Below are positions 1-10,080 of a stretch of DNA of 64,000 nt, one piece after another. A program made the translations under genes and the position numbers. Location: assembly GCA_034766995.1 (NCBI GenBank), contig CM068317.1:25253501-25317500 (forward strand), in the 5' to 3' direction. Position 1 is the stretch's first letter. The number at the start of each line of letters is the position of its first letter. The notes beneath the pieces were generated by a model. It was not told the DNA's origin and ran no database searches. It was given only the letters and a program-made list of their open reading frames with translations. This stretch comes from Acanthacorydalis orientalis. Its lineage: Eukaryota; Arthropoda; Insecta; Megaloptera; Corydalidae.

Positions 1-208
1 ATTTAACTCTTATTTGTTTTATGACTAGTTAGTTGTTTACTTGTTGTTGTAGTTTTCAACAACACAAATTTGGTAATACAATTATCATTTCTTGTTCTTC
101 TTTTAGCATATAAATTAGACGCAGAGAATTAAAGTAAGAGCTTATATGATCATCAATGATCTAATAAATCATATCAATAAATAATATTTTATCAAATTCT
201 ATGTACCA
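1..208. other. AT-rich sequence, nothing recognised
   Basis: Short AT-rich stretch before the first mariner. No reading frame, RNA gene or repeat was recognised. Confidence 0.5.
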
Positions 209-1501
209 TTAGGTTAGTGCAAAAATAATTTCGGTTTTTATCATTTTAAATTTGGCGTCGATTTTTCTAGTTACCGTTATCTTTTGTTATAGTCATGTGA
301 TACATCATTCTAAACAATGAAATTAAAACCACCTATTTGAGCTTATGACTGCTATTTTCATTCTTTAGTATTTTGGATATAACCTCTTAAATTAGTCATG
401 GAAAGAAAGCAAATACGCGCGATTTTGTTGTATGAGTCTAAATTGGCACGTAAAGCAACATAAACTGATCGAAATATCAAATTTATTTTTGGTAAAGAGT
501 CAATTAGTGAACGTATAGCTCAACACTGGTTCCAAAAATTTCGTGATGGCAACGAAAGCCTTGATGATGAAGAGGTTCGTGGACATCCTTCAGCTATAGA
601 CAATAATGATTTAAGATCAGCTATAGGCAATAATGATAAGAACCATTATTGAAGCGGGCCCACGTAAAACAGCAAGACAGTTGGCAGAAGAACTCAATTT
701 TGATGATCCAACAGTTGTTCAACATTTGAGCTTAATTGGAAAAATATAAAAGCTGAATAAATGGGTGCCGTATAAACTAAACGAACATCAAGTAATTCGG
801 TGATACGAAATCTGTTCTGCGTTTCTTTTGCATAACAAAAATGCTTTCTTGATCGAATTGTCACATGTGATAAAAAGTGGATTTTCTAGAACAATCGAAA
901 ACGTTTATTATAATGGCTAGACCGAGGAGAAGCACCAAAACAGTTTCCTAAACCGAGGCTTCATGAAAAAAGAATTATGGTCACTGATTGGTAGCCAGCA
1001 AGTGACATCATGCACAACAATTTATTTAATCCCGGTGAAACAATAACAGCAGGAAAATATTGTCAGAAAATTAAAAAAATTGCATGAGAAGTTGCATCGT
1101 TTACAGCATTAATCAATCCATGATAATTCCCAACCACACCTCTCACAAATTACTTTAAAAAAATTAAATGAACTGGATTATGAAACCTTACCTCACTCAC
1201 CTTATTCTTCGGATTTGTCTCCAACAGATTACCATTTTTTAAAACATTTGAGTAATTTCCTACAAGAGAAGGTTTTCAAAGATTGAGTATCAGCTCAAAG
1301 CACATTTGATTAATTCGTTAATTCCAGGACTCCAGAATTCTATCTTGTAAAAATAAACAAACTTGTTTCCCGTTGGGAGAAATGTGTGCAGGCCAATGGT
1401 ATTTATTTTGATTCATAAATATAATTTTTAACTATATGCGTAAATATATCCGTCTTTCTACTCGATACATAAAAACCGTAATTATTTTTACACCAACTTA
1501 T
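209..1501 (+). mobile_element. Full-length decayed mariner (cecropia/Hsmar1-like)
   Basis: The left TIR reads TTAGGTTAGTGCAAAAATAA and the right end carries its inverse (ACCGTAATTATTTTTACACC). The length of about 1.29 kb is normal for a mariner. A transposase frame starts near 399 with an MERKQIRAILLYES-like N-terminus. Later pieces include the third catalytic motif (SSDLSPTDYHF, near 1210) and the C-terminal NKLVSRWEKC motif near 1355. Many stops and frameshifts interrupt it, so it is a fossil. The subfamily call rests on TIR and protein motifs recalled from the family; no alignment was run. Confidence 0.88.
399..1419 (+). pseudogene. Mariner transposase pseudogene
   Basis: Decayed DD34D transposase inside the mariner starting at 209. 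The N-terminal HTH region (WFQKFRDGNESLDDEE) is readable. The frame is broken by a stop about 22 codons in and by several later indels. The catalytic-core tail and the terminal YFDS are recognisable. There is no reason to expect a protein product. Confidence 0.8.
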
Positions 1502-1574
1502 GCAATACTGAAAACTATCGACATTTAACATATGAATGAAATCTGTCAGATTTTCTGGTCAATCTATTAGTTTA

Positions 1575-1624
<50 letters not shown>

Positions 1625-1750
1625 CGATAATTTTGAATTGACAATTACATCAAATACAATAATATTTACTTTATTTACATATTAAGCTGCAACTAGTGTT
1701 AATTTATTTATTAATATTAGTATTATATTACTCTAGGTTAATAAATGCCG
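1470..1750. repeat. Tandem duplication, unit 1 (281 bp)
   Basis: This unit begins inside the mariner 3' TIR, runs through unique flank, a (TA)n tract and more flank, and is repeated at once by 1751-2052. Shared landmarks are an end-of-TIR block, GAAATCGATAATTTTGAATT and CAATAATATTTACTTTATTT. The (TA)n tract is about 40 bp here and about 68 bp in unit 2. Confidence 0.85.
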
Positions 1751-1858
1751 TAAAAACCGTAATTATTTTTGCACCAACCTAATGAAATACTAAAAACTAT
1801 CGAAATTCAGCACATTAATGAAATCTAGCATATTTTCTGATCTATCTATTAGCTTATG

Positions 1859-1929
<71 letters not shown>

Positions 1930-2052
1930 GAAATCGATAATTTTGAATTGACAATTACATCAAATACAATAATATTTACTTTATTTACATATTAAACTGC
2001 AACTAGTATTAATTTATTTATTAATATTAACATTATATTACTCTAGTTAATA
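1751..2052. repeat. Tandem duplication, unit 2 with orphan mariner TIR
   Basis: Second copy of the preceding unit. It opens with a second copy of the mariner 3' TIR (TAATTATTTTTGCACCAACC) that has no element attached, so the TIR was copied by segmental duplication rather than transposition. The length difference is mostly expansion of the internal (TA)n tract. Unit 2 keeps the TIR spelling closer to the family consensus. Confidence 0.85.
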
Positions 2053-3557
2053 AATAACTTAATTTAAAAATACAGTACTGATTAACTGAAATAAGTGTAT
2101 AATAAAACCCACCAATTGCAATATATTATTTTATTGAAACTTGAAGAATGATTCTGTTCTTGTAATTTTTACATCCCTAAGATTTGTAAGTATCTTCATC
2201 AGTACCTACTTTTTTTAAAACATGGAAAAAAATATATTGTAAGCCATATGAAAGTAGATTTAAATTTAGTTAATCGTAATTTTATAACAATTCAATATAG
2301 ATAGAGCCTCTTATGTTGTACGTCGCCGATTTTTCATAAGACTATCCAATATTAAAATCTGTGGTATTTAATTTAATTTATTGGTAACAAAATGTTTTAG
2401 ATAAATATATCTACATTTGAGTATTAGTTTATCTTTCATTTAAAACTAAATCCGCAATTCAAAATAGAAGAAAAAGTCTAAATTTCGAACATTAACGTCC
2501 AATAAATTTGATAATGCACGAATGAAAAAATAATTCAAGGCACATTGGAAAAAATATTTAAAAAATCAAATATATTAAAAAAATTCAATTGATAATCTGT
2601 AGATATGAGATTCCATAAGCAGTAACCTAGTATACTTGAATCGTCTAGAGACATAATTTGCAATATGATTAACACAAAGTCAATAGAATAAATAAAACAA
2701 ATGTATAACATTTTCTAAGATTAAAAACTTCAAAATATGCTTGACACATGTCATATTTCCGATTTCAAAGTTTTCTTTATATACATTGAAAACAAAATTT
2801 TTCATATCAGATTTATGACAATTTATTTAGTATAAACAAACATCGGCTATCTTTATAGATTTAAAAAAACGTTTCCTTGTTATACCATACGAATAGTGTT
2901 TCTGTATTATCTATGTTTTCTAGAATTAAAAAACTAATAATTGAACGTTAACTATTTAACAATTCATAAGTGAAAATTTCGAGTAATCTCCATTAAAATT
3001 CATCTTTAATATTTTAAGATATTTCTGTTACTAAATGCGTGTGTATAAATATCCTTAAAGATGGAGAACACATAAGAACGCCGCTGAACTATCGGGTAAA
3101 GTATTGGCCTGCACACATTTTATACAGTCTTACAATACGCCAAAGTTTCGTTGTCTCGTCAAAAACTTTTCACTTGTTGCATGAGCACACACACTCGCTA
3201 TCGCACCGCCATCGTATTTGTTTCATTAGTGCGTAGGTGTGTGTGTGTGTATGTATATATTTATATCTGAACATAATACTATACAACTAGTGCTCCATGC
3301 ACTTACATTTACATGTACAAAAACATAAATATTTGAATAGTATATTTTACGATAAAAGCATACTTTTAATTATTCAACGGCTGCCTTCTGATATAAAATA
3401 ACATCGTTGGTATTTTCTAAAGAACTGAGCACATCAAAAAAGCTTTTATGTACACGCACAGCACAACAGCAACATCGACAACAACGACATCATACTTTCA
3501 TACGTCAGTATTAAGAAAAAGAATATCTCATGTCGTTGATTAGAGAAAATAAACTGG
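2053..3557. other. AT-rich non-genic stretch
   Basis: No coding frame with a recognisable family, RNA gene or transposon end was seen. The part from 3,035 to 3,235 is slightly richer in GC and holds a 65-codon frame, not similar to anything known to me. A short (GT)n run sits at 3,239-3,250. Confidence 0.4.
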
Positions 3558-3585
3558 CATATATATATATATATATATATATATA

Positions 3586-4958
3586 CAAGGATCGTTTGAT
3601 AAGTATGGTAAAAAACCAAGTTAAACACCGCTTCTTAGAAAAAACCGATTTTATTTCTCAATCACATCTATAGCCTTCAATCCATTGAGTGCTAGACATT
3701 TGCTCGAGCGAGTCTGCAAAATATGCATTAACTGTGGAGATGACATACTCATTCGATGAGAATATCTTCCCACTGAGCCAAATTTTCAAGTTTGGTAAGA
3801 AGAAAAAGTCGTGCGGGGCTAAGTCCGAAAAATAGGGTGGACGAGGAATCAATTCAAAGTCTAATTAGTGAAACTTTTCCATTGCTACGGTCGATTTGTG
3901 GGACGGTTCGTTGTCCTGGTGTAGGAGTAGTTTTTTTGCGTCAATCTTGTACGTTTTTGTTTCAGGTTTTATAACAATCTAATAATGTTGCACAATAGGC
4001 ACCTATTATCGTTTTTCCTTTTGTTAAGCAGTCGATTTGGATGATTCCTTCAGAATCCTAAGAAACATTGGCCATCACTTTCCCAGCCAACAAAACGATT
4101 TTCGCCTTCTTCGGCGCACTTTCACCAGTCGTAGTCCACTACAGTGACTGTTACTTCGACTCAGGTGTGTAGTGGTGGATCCATGTTTCATCCACAGTGA
4201 TGAATCGACGCAAAAAGACCTGCTCCTTTTTTTCCATTTTTACGACAACTATTACAATTCTCGCTTTAAACATCTGTAGAATATGAGCAACGCGTTGTTT
4301 TTGGCTTCAATTTTCAAGTTTGGTAAGAAGAAGAAGAAGTCGTACGGGACTAAATCCGGAAAATAAGGTGGACGAGGAATCAATTCAAAGTCTAATCACT
4401 GAAACTTTTCCATTGCGACGGTCGAATTGTGGGACGGTGCGTTGTCCTGGTGAAGGAGTAATTTTTAGTGCGTCAATCTTGGCCATTTTTGTTTCAGCTC
4501 TTCTTTCAAACACTCCAACAATGTTGTATAATATACGCGACTTATCATTTTTTTTTCTGATCGTTAAGTAGTCGATCAGGATGATTCCTTGTGAATCCAA
4601 AAAAGGACAGTGGCCATCATTTTCCCAGTCGAGAAAATGGGTTTCGACTTCTTTGAACCACTTTGAACCAATCGTTGTCCATTACCTTCACTGCTGCTTC
4701 GACTCAGGTGTGAGTAGTGGATGCATGTTTCATCTATGGTCATTAATCGACGCAAAAAGATTTGCTCGATTTTTTTCAATTTTTACGGCAACTGCTACAA
4801 TTCTCGCTTCAAACATCTATAGAACGTGAAAAACGCGTCTCTTCTGACTGAAATTTCAAGTATGCCAGTTTAAAAAGCGACTCTTAATAGCCATGACGTT
4901 AACAAATGAATGATGGCGCCATATCAAAGATATTTAACAAACTTTTCAAAAAACCCAC

Positions 4959-4959
<1 letters not shown>
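3586..4959 (-). mobile_element. Mariner deletion derivative with internal 528-bp duplication
   Basis: The element reads on the minus strand. Its left edge contains GGATCGTTTGATAAGTATGG and its right edge is a diverged inverse (ACTTTTCAAAAAACCCACGT). Recognisable transposase pieces are the C-terminal PPYFSDLAPHDFFFLPNLK motif (about 3,770-3,840) and the DETCIHYSHL first-aspartate motif (about 4,715). The central segment occurs twice, 3,781-4,308 and 4,309-4,845, at a 528-bp offset. Without the extra copy the element would be about 845 bp, matching its relatives at 29,345 and 34,284, which lack the N-terminal half of the transposase. Confidence 0.82.
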
Positions 4960-5015
<56 letters not shown>

Positions 5016-5016
<1 letters not shown>

Positions 5017-6296
5017 TGGATGTTGAAATTAATTCGTAGCGTTTTCTTCATGAAAAAAGATCGTTTATTTTAAATTAAATTAAAAAAACATATCATTCAA
5101 AGTATTGTCCATCGTCAGCCACTACTTTTTCCCATCTTTCGGGCAGGAGACGAATACCACGTCGGAAGAACGCCTCGTCTTTAGATGCAATCCACGAATC
5201 GACCCATTTTTTACAATCTTCATAAGAAGTGAGCTTCTGCCCAAACAGGCCATGACTCATCGATCGGAACAAGTGGTAATCAGAAGGTGCAATATCTGGA
5301 GAATACGGTGGGTGAGGTAGGACTTCCCATTTGAGCGTTTCCAAGTATGTTTTCACCGGGTTTGCGACGTGCGGACGAGCACTGTCGTGCTGCAAAATCA
5401 CTTTGTCGTGTCTTTCAAAGTATTCCGGCCGTTTTTCCTTTATTGCACGGCTCGAGCGCATCAATTGTAGTCGGTAGCGATCCCCAGTGATGGTTTCATT
5501 CGGTTTGAGCAGCTCATAGTAGATCACACCCTTATGATCCCACCAAATACAGAGCATGAGCTTGGATCTATGGATATTTGGCTCGCCGCTGGTGTTGATG
5601 GTTGGCCGGGCTTAACCCATGACTTTCTGCACTTGGGATTGTCGTAATCGATCCACTTTTCATCGCCCGTGACAAATAGATGCAAACATCTATTCCTTTT
5701 CTCCCGTTGAAGCAGCAGTTCACAGGTAGAAAAACGCCTTCAACGTCCCTCGGTTTCAATTCGTATGGGTCCCAATTTCCTTGCTTTTGGATCATTCCCA
5801 TGGCTTTAAAGCGTTTTCCTACCGTTGACAAGTCAACTTCCAACGATTCAGACCATTCTTGAAGTGTTTGGCATGGGTCTTCATTAATCAATATCTCCAA
5901 TTCTTCATCGTCGAACTTTTTCGGCTGTCCAGGTCGTTCCTTGTCTTCCAAGTCGAAATCACCACTTTTAAAACGTGCAAACCACTTCCGACACGTTTGC
6001 TCAACTAGAGCATGGTCACCATAAACTTCCACTAAAATACGATGACTTTCGGCAGCACTTTTTTTCATGTTAAAGTAATGAAGTAAAACCCCCCGCAAAA
6101 ACAATTTATCCGGCACGAAATTCGACATATTCGATAAAGTACAAAGTGTTGTTATTTACGCTTCAACCAAATGACATATACTGAAACTGACGCCTAATAA
6201 CAGCTGTTTTACGGGGAATATTTGGTTAAAGGGAACAATGAAAGAATGTACTACCTACGCCATCTCTTGTAAAACGCTACGAATTAATTCCAACAC

Positions 6297-6300
<4 letters not shown>
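5016..6300 (-). mobile_element. Near-complete Mos1-like mariner
   Basis: A 1,285-bp element whose 30-bp TIRs differ at two positions (left TTGGATGTTGAAATTAATTC, right the inverse of TTGGGTGTTGGAATTAATTC). Both ends sit inside (TA)n arrays, so the TA duplication is masked. The minus-strand transposase covers almost the whole family length, which places it with the mauritiana (Mos1) group. It is flanked on the left by the previous mariner derivative, with only an array between them. Confidence 0.93.
5093..6128 (-). pseudogene. Mos1-like transposase, frameshifted
   Basis: The N-terminal piece (6,128 down to about 5,745) starts MSNFVPDKLFLRGVLLHYFN and carries the helix-turn-helix region with CRKWFARFKSGDFD. 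The C-terminal piece (5,557-5,093) carries HDSARPHVANP and YSPDIAPSDYHLF, which gives the D34D spacing, and ends in DGQYFE. Between them the reading changes frame at least twice, near 5,745 and near 5,590, while the first catalytic motif VTGDEKWIDYD is still legible near 5,660. Few other lesions are seen, so this is one of the younger mariners here, but it cannot encode a working enzyme as it stands. Confidence 0.9.
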
Positions 6301-6355
<55 letters not shown>

Positions 6356-6384
6356 ATGTATATATATATATATATATATATATA
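6301..6384. repeat. (TA)n(TG)n(TA)n microsatellite
   Basis: Compound array at the right edge of the Mos1-like mariner: TA repeats, a (TG) core of about nine units at about 6,336-6,354, then TA repeats again. Confidence 0.95.
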
Positions 6385-6984
6385 ATCTTATAAAGTAAAT
6401 TATCAAAAAATATAATGAAACTTTATAAAAATAAAACGAAAGAAGATTATACGAGTATCAATAAAAGTGATATAATTTAACGACTAGTCTGCAGTTGTTC
6501 AAAACCATTTTAATTTTCTCTTGGATGAAACTATCTAGACAGAGATGCAATACAAATTCTCGTTGAAAAGATGCCAAAACTAACATGTATTTTTTATAAT
6601 TAGATTCGTGTGTTAAATCACAGACAACGTACTCCAATTTAACGAATATATGCACACTTTGTAACTGAATCCTTAAGGTTAAAATAAATCAACATCGTCA
6701 AATAATCCAAGAAAAATATATTTGATCGCTTTCAATAAATGTCAAGCATTTTCCTGTTACTTGAATTGTGTTCTTTTTTATTGTGCCAATCCGGGAATCA
6801 AATTGTCAAACCTCGTATATCAGACGCGGCATAAAATTCAATAAATTATTTCTTAATCCCCATTTTCATTTATCTCAGGAAACGAACCGATATTTTTATA
6901 TTTTCAATATGGTTCTTATATTAGTTAAATATTAAAAAAGTATGAAATAACCTTAAAAAATAAATTCAAAAATATTCATAAATA
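6385..6984. other. AT-rich non-genic stretch
   Basis: No recognisable gene or element. A 65-codon minus-strand frame (6,458-6,655) has no family resemblance. Confidence 0.4.
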
Positions 6985-7646
6985 TTAACCTTTTACACTC
7001 CGAACATTTTTGTTACTATCAACCAGTAACTCCGGCACTTTACAGTGCAGCTTTTCGAAAAGATAAGTTTAGTTTTAAAAGGAAAAAATAATAAGTGCTT
7101 ATGATTTTATTTATTTTGTAAATATACTTTGTTGTAATGTAATTAGAGCTTGAATTTTACATTTTTTAATTCTCCATGGTATGGTACCTCTGAAAACAGT
7201 CTCTCATGTGTATTCCGTGTTCATTTAGACAAGTATCGCAGTAATCACTCGTTTAACGTCGCCGATCCTTTTCCTTTCTCTTAGAACATACAACGCAATC
7301 CCTCTTTTCACCTTTTTTCATTATGTGAAGCTTTCCATTTCACCTAGTTTAAGAGGTGGAAGTAGAGGTTCTTGTTCTATCCTGGCGATAATTTCCTATT
7401 AGTTGATCGATTAAGAAGTTTTCGATATTTCAAGTGTGTCGGTGGAGTCTCGTTTTTGTTATGTTTTTAAAGAATGTATGAATTGATAATAGATATTTCC
7501 ATTCTCCAAAAGAACAATTTCTGCCACCACTTAATTGATTTTCTCAAAAAGAAATAATTGTGCATGTCCCCATAACGGTGTTAACGGATATTTGGAATAT
7601 ATGATTAGTGTCCCTGTAGTGGAGACAAAGGAGTGTAAATAATTAA
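6985..7646 (-). mobile_element. piggyBac-like deletion derivative
   Basis: The segment is bounded by TTAA on both sides (6,985 and 7,643). The termini are TTAACCTTTTACACTCC and, inverted, TTAATTATTTACACTCC. Minus-strand translation of about 7,400-7,180 shows a LIDQLIGNY segment, then a cysteine-rich C-terminal domain with DCVVC, YCDTC and HMRDCFQRYHT, the zinc-binding domain typical of piggyBac transposases. One stop and one frame change interrupt it. Only the tail of the transposase remains, in 662 bp against roughly 2.3 kb for a complete element. Confidence 0.85.
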
Positions 7647-7717
7647 TAATTGAATATAATAAAAATTTATTTAAAGAAGGATATCAGTCAACTATAACTT
7701 ATATAATGTAAAAAGTC

Positions 7718-7723
7718 AAAAAA
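7718..7723 (-). terminator. Pol III terminator of tRNA-Gly
   Basis: Run of six T on the minus strand, seven bases beyond the tRNA-Gly 3' end, as expected for RNA polymerase III termination. Confidence 0.8.
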
Positions 7724-7730
7724 GTACACA

Positions 7731-7802
7731 TGCGATGGCCGGGAATCGAACCCGGATCAACTGCTTGGAAGGCAACTATGCTGACCATTACACCACCATC
7801 GC
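7731..7802 (-). tRNA. tRNA-Gly (anticodon UCC)
   Basis: A 72-nt cloverleaf on the minus strand. The acceptor stem GCGATGG pairs perfectly with CCATCGC, followed by discriminator A. The D arm contains TGGTGTAATGGTCA (A box). The anticodon loop CTTCCAA gives UCC. The T arm CCGGG-TTCGATT-CCCGG gives a perfect B box. It reads GGA glycine codons. No mismatch in the acceptor or T stem and a downstream oligo-T indicate a functional gene. It stands alone in transposon-rich DNA. Confidence 0.97.
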
Positions 7803-8137
7803 TGTTGTAAAAATATTACTATTAAGTATTCAGTCTCAGTAACTATCTTTAATTATATCAACAAAATATATTAAGATAGAATTAGAAAGTAATTCGTAAA
7901 ACATGTATAATCGCAAATCTTTCAGCTTCACTCGTTCGCTCGCTTTCTCATTACTTCACTTTCTTTAGTTTAATATTTAACAAAATCATGTATCAAAAGT
8001 ACGACCCGGAACTGTTCTGGTGAATTGAGTAGGACGTTTGTTTTTATAAAGCAAATATTACATATATTAAAATTTTCTACTATATACCCTATATCACATA
8101 ATAATAATTACTGTTCTTATTTCTTTTTTTTATTAAC
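7803..8137. other. AT-rich non-genic stretch
   Basis: Flank of the tRNA gene. Nothing else recognised. Confidence 0.4.
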
Positions 8138-8219
8138 AGCCTCTGTTAATCCACTGCTGGATAAAGGCCTCTTCCATGATTTTCCATTTTGCTCCAGTGC
8201 CTCTCTTTTCCACAGATTT
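8138..8219 (-). mobile_element. LINE 3'-end fragment (copy a)
   Basis: Inverse of the last codons of a LINE reverse-transcriptase ORF (reads as WxKMEEAFIQQW-like, then a stop), about 90% like copy b at 8,279 and the longer copy at 30,950. It is truncated at the 5' side after about 80 bp. Confidence 0.75.
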
Positions 8220-8220
8220 C

Positions 8221-8278
8221 GTATATTTATGATCCGAATTTATTTTATTTGTATGTGTATATATATATATATATATAT
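8221..8278. repeat. Flank shared with 31,195-31,310 (inverted)
   Basis: TATGATCCGAATTTATTTTA, then TTTGTATGTG and (TA)n, lies beside LINE copy b. The same words occur inverted at 31,277-31,306 beside the other LINE copy. Shared non-LINE flank means that a segment, not just the LINE, was copied. Confidence 0.75.
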
Positions 8279-8430
8279 CATCATCAGCCTCTGTCAATCC
8301 ACTGCTGGATAAAGGCCTCTTCCATGATTTTCCATTTTGTTCGATTCAGTGCCTCTCTTTTCCACAGATTTCCAAGAAAGTTTTTAATATCCTTATCCCA
8401 TCTGTTCATTGGTCTCTTTCTGTGTCTTTT
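8279..8430 (-). mobile_element. LINE 3'-end fragment (copy b)
   Basis: Minus-strand LINE ORF2 C-terminus, with the terminal WIDRG-stop region and the upstream RPMNRWDKD region. It carries a short (ATG)n tail next to a (TA)n array. It closely matches 31,045-31,195 inverted, and the match continues past the tail into 8,221-8,278. Confidence 0.8.
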
Positions 8431-8749
8431 CATATTCCTATAATTATTGCATTTTTAATTTTGTTATTTCCTCTAATTTTTTCAAATTACATTCTATACG
8501 CAAATACTTTCCGATTCGCATTTTTTTGTTATTTCACTTTTTATAACGAGTTTTTTTATGATAGCGAATTAAGGTTTGGCATTTTTATGAAGTCCATCCT
8601 AACGGTGCTACATATAAAAAGATCTACCATTAATTGGCGAAAACCACAGAACCATTAGTCAAAAACTTTGTCAAATTTTAAACGCAAATAATTTCCAGTA
8701 CGCCTGTACATATACATATACTCATATATATATATATATATATACGCTC
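8431..8749. other. AT-rich stretch with a short (TA)n tract
   Basis: No recognised gene. A small (TA) tract lies at about 8,724-8,745. Confidence 0.4.
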
Positions 8750-9815
8750 ACAGAGTATTAGCAATCGTAAACGCAACAAAGTCTATTCTCCACGAAGTAA
8801 CATAATGGCTACTTGATCTGATCACCGCGTGGCTCGTGTTCCACAAAGTTTCATAGAGAGTTCAGCGATAAACCCGTTTGATATAAAGATAAGTAAAATC
8901 GATATCGGCAAAGTATCAATTCGTTTCGAACGAACGAACGGACGTACGATACACATACCCGTAATATAAATATAATATTTACCGTTTCACCTCCACATCT
9001 CGTTTCCTTCCGGAGCCGTGTCTCCTGGCTCGTTCGTTCGTTCGTTCGTTCCTCGTTCCACGTTCCTCTGACGCTGCTCGTCCCGGTCGAACGACGATCG
9101 TATCTCGTCGACTCGTGACACAACACGCAGAACGCTCTTCTCCATTCGATTTTCTGTATCGTCGGCGGCGACTGCTGCGGCGTCACTCGTGTCGTCCTCG
9201 CACCAGAACAATCGCGCTACATGGCAAACAGCAACGGTCAACTTTTGTCCCAGTGGAAGTGTACAGGTCATCAGAACACTGATACGAAGTGTACGACTCC
9301 GGGAACCGAACGTGCGAGTGAGAGCGTCGTACGTTCGCAGAGAAACTGGTTCTTTGTTCGGCGGACGCCGTCCGAACGCCGCTATCCGTCGACCGGATCA
9401 ACAAACCGGACGAATTGTTGTAGTGAAAAGCAGTGCTGTTAAATTGCTTACCCACCGGAGTTCCCGGAGAATTACATTTCCCAACGGTATGTAACTGATA
9501 CACGGACAGCACACAAATATGATGCGCGCCGCGTCTGCACGATAAAGATAAAAGTATACGCTGAAAATGCGCCCGCGACGGCATGTTTGTTTGTACTAAT
9601 TGGATGAATAAATTACGCACATATACGTCGGATTAAATGTGGGTTTTGCTAAATTACTCCGTCGGCCGGAGATTTCGCTATAAAAATACATATTTATTAA
9701 CGGGATGCCCGGCGACGCGCGTTCGACGACGAAACGGTCGCATACTTCTTTGACGGCGGACACCGCCGCTTTCCGGCTACGATCGTTTGTTTTTAGGTCC
9801 TGAATTTGTACCATC

Positions 9816-9818
<3 letters not shown>
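8750..9818. promoter_or_regulatory. CpG-rich island, possible promoter or 5' exon
   Basis: About 1 kb much richer in GC and CpG than its surroundings, with (CGTT)n near 9,030-9,050 and many CG words. Several overlapping open frames on both strands (up to 145 codons, 9,183-9,620 minus) arise mainly because stop codons are AT-rich; none resembles a known family. The 9,600-9,790 part has a homeodomain-like TATTTATTAACGG word. A promoter, 5' UTR exon or enhancer is plausible, but the strand and target gene are unknown. Confidence 0.4.

Positions 9819-9871
<53 letters not shown>
9819..9871. repeat. (TA)n microsatellite
   Basis: About 26 pure TA units at the right border of the CpG-rich island. 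Confidence 0.97.
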
Positions 9872-9873
<2 letters not shown>

Positions 9874-10008
9874 GAATTCGAAGTATTATCATACAAAGAT
9901 AATTCTTTCCTTTATCAGTAAGCGATCATTACAAATTTTCAGCTTAAATACATAAATATTTCGATAGGACATTTTCATAATTTGATAAATATTGCAAAGA
10001 AATACCGA

Positions 10009-10080
10009 TTTAGAGGATTTAATATATAAATAGTTATAGTTATTGGTAACTATAACTATTTAGATGTTAAATCCTCTAAA
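10009..10080. other. 72-nt near-perfect hairpin
   Basis: A 14-bp outer stem (TTTAGAGGATTTAA with TTAAATCCTCTAAA), a symmetric 5x5 internal loop, a 15-bp inner stem (AAATAGTTATAGTTA with TAACTATAACTATTT) and a 4-nt loop TTGG. Size and shape resemble an animal pre-miRNA, but the sequence is AT-rich and could be a small palindromic transposon remnant. No mature miRNA family was recognised. Confidence 0.5.

Noticed and set aside
5680..5862. Plus-strand 60-codon frame
   Set aside because: Antisense shadow of the Mos1-like transposase.
8851..9620. Several frames (94-145 codons) on both strands
   Set aside because: Overlapping frames in GC-rich DNA with no family resemblance.
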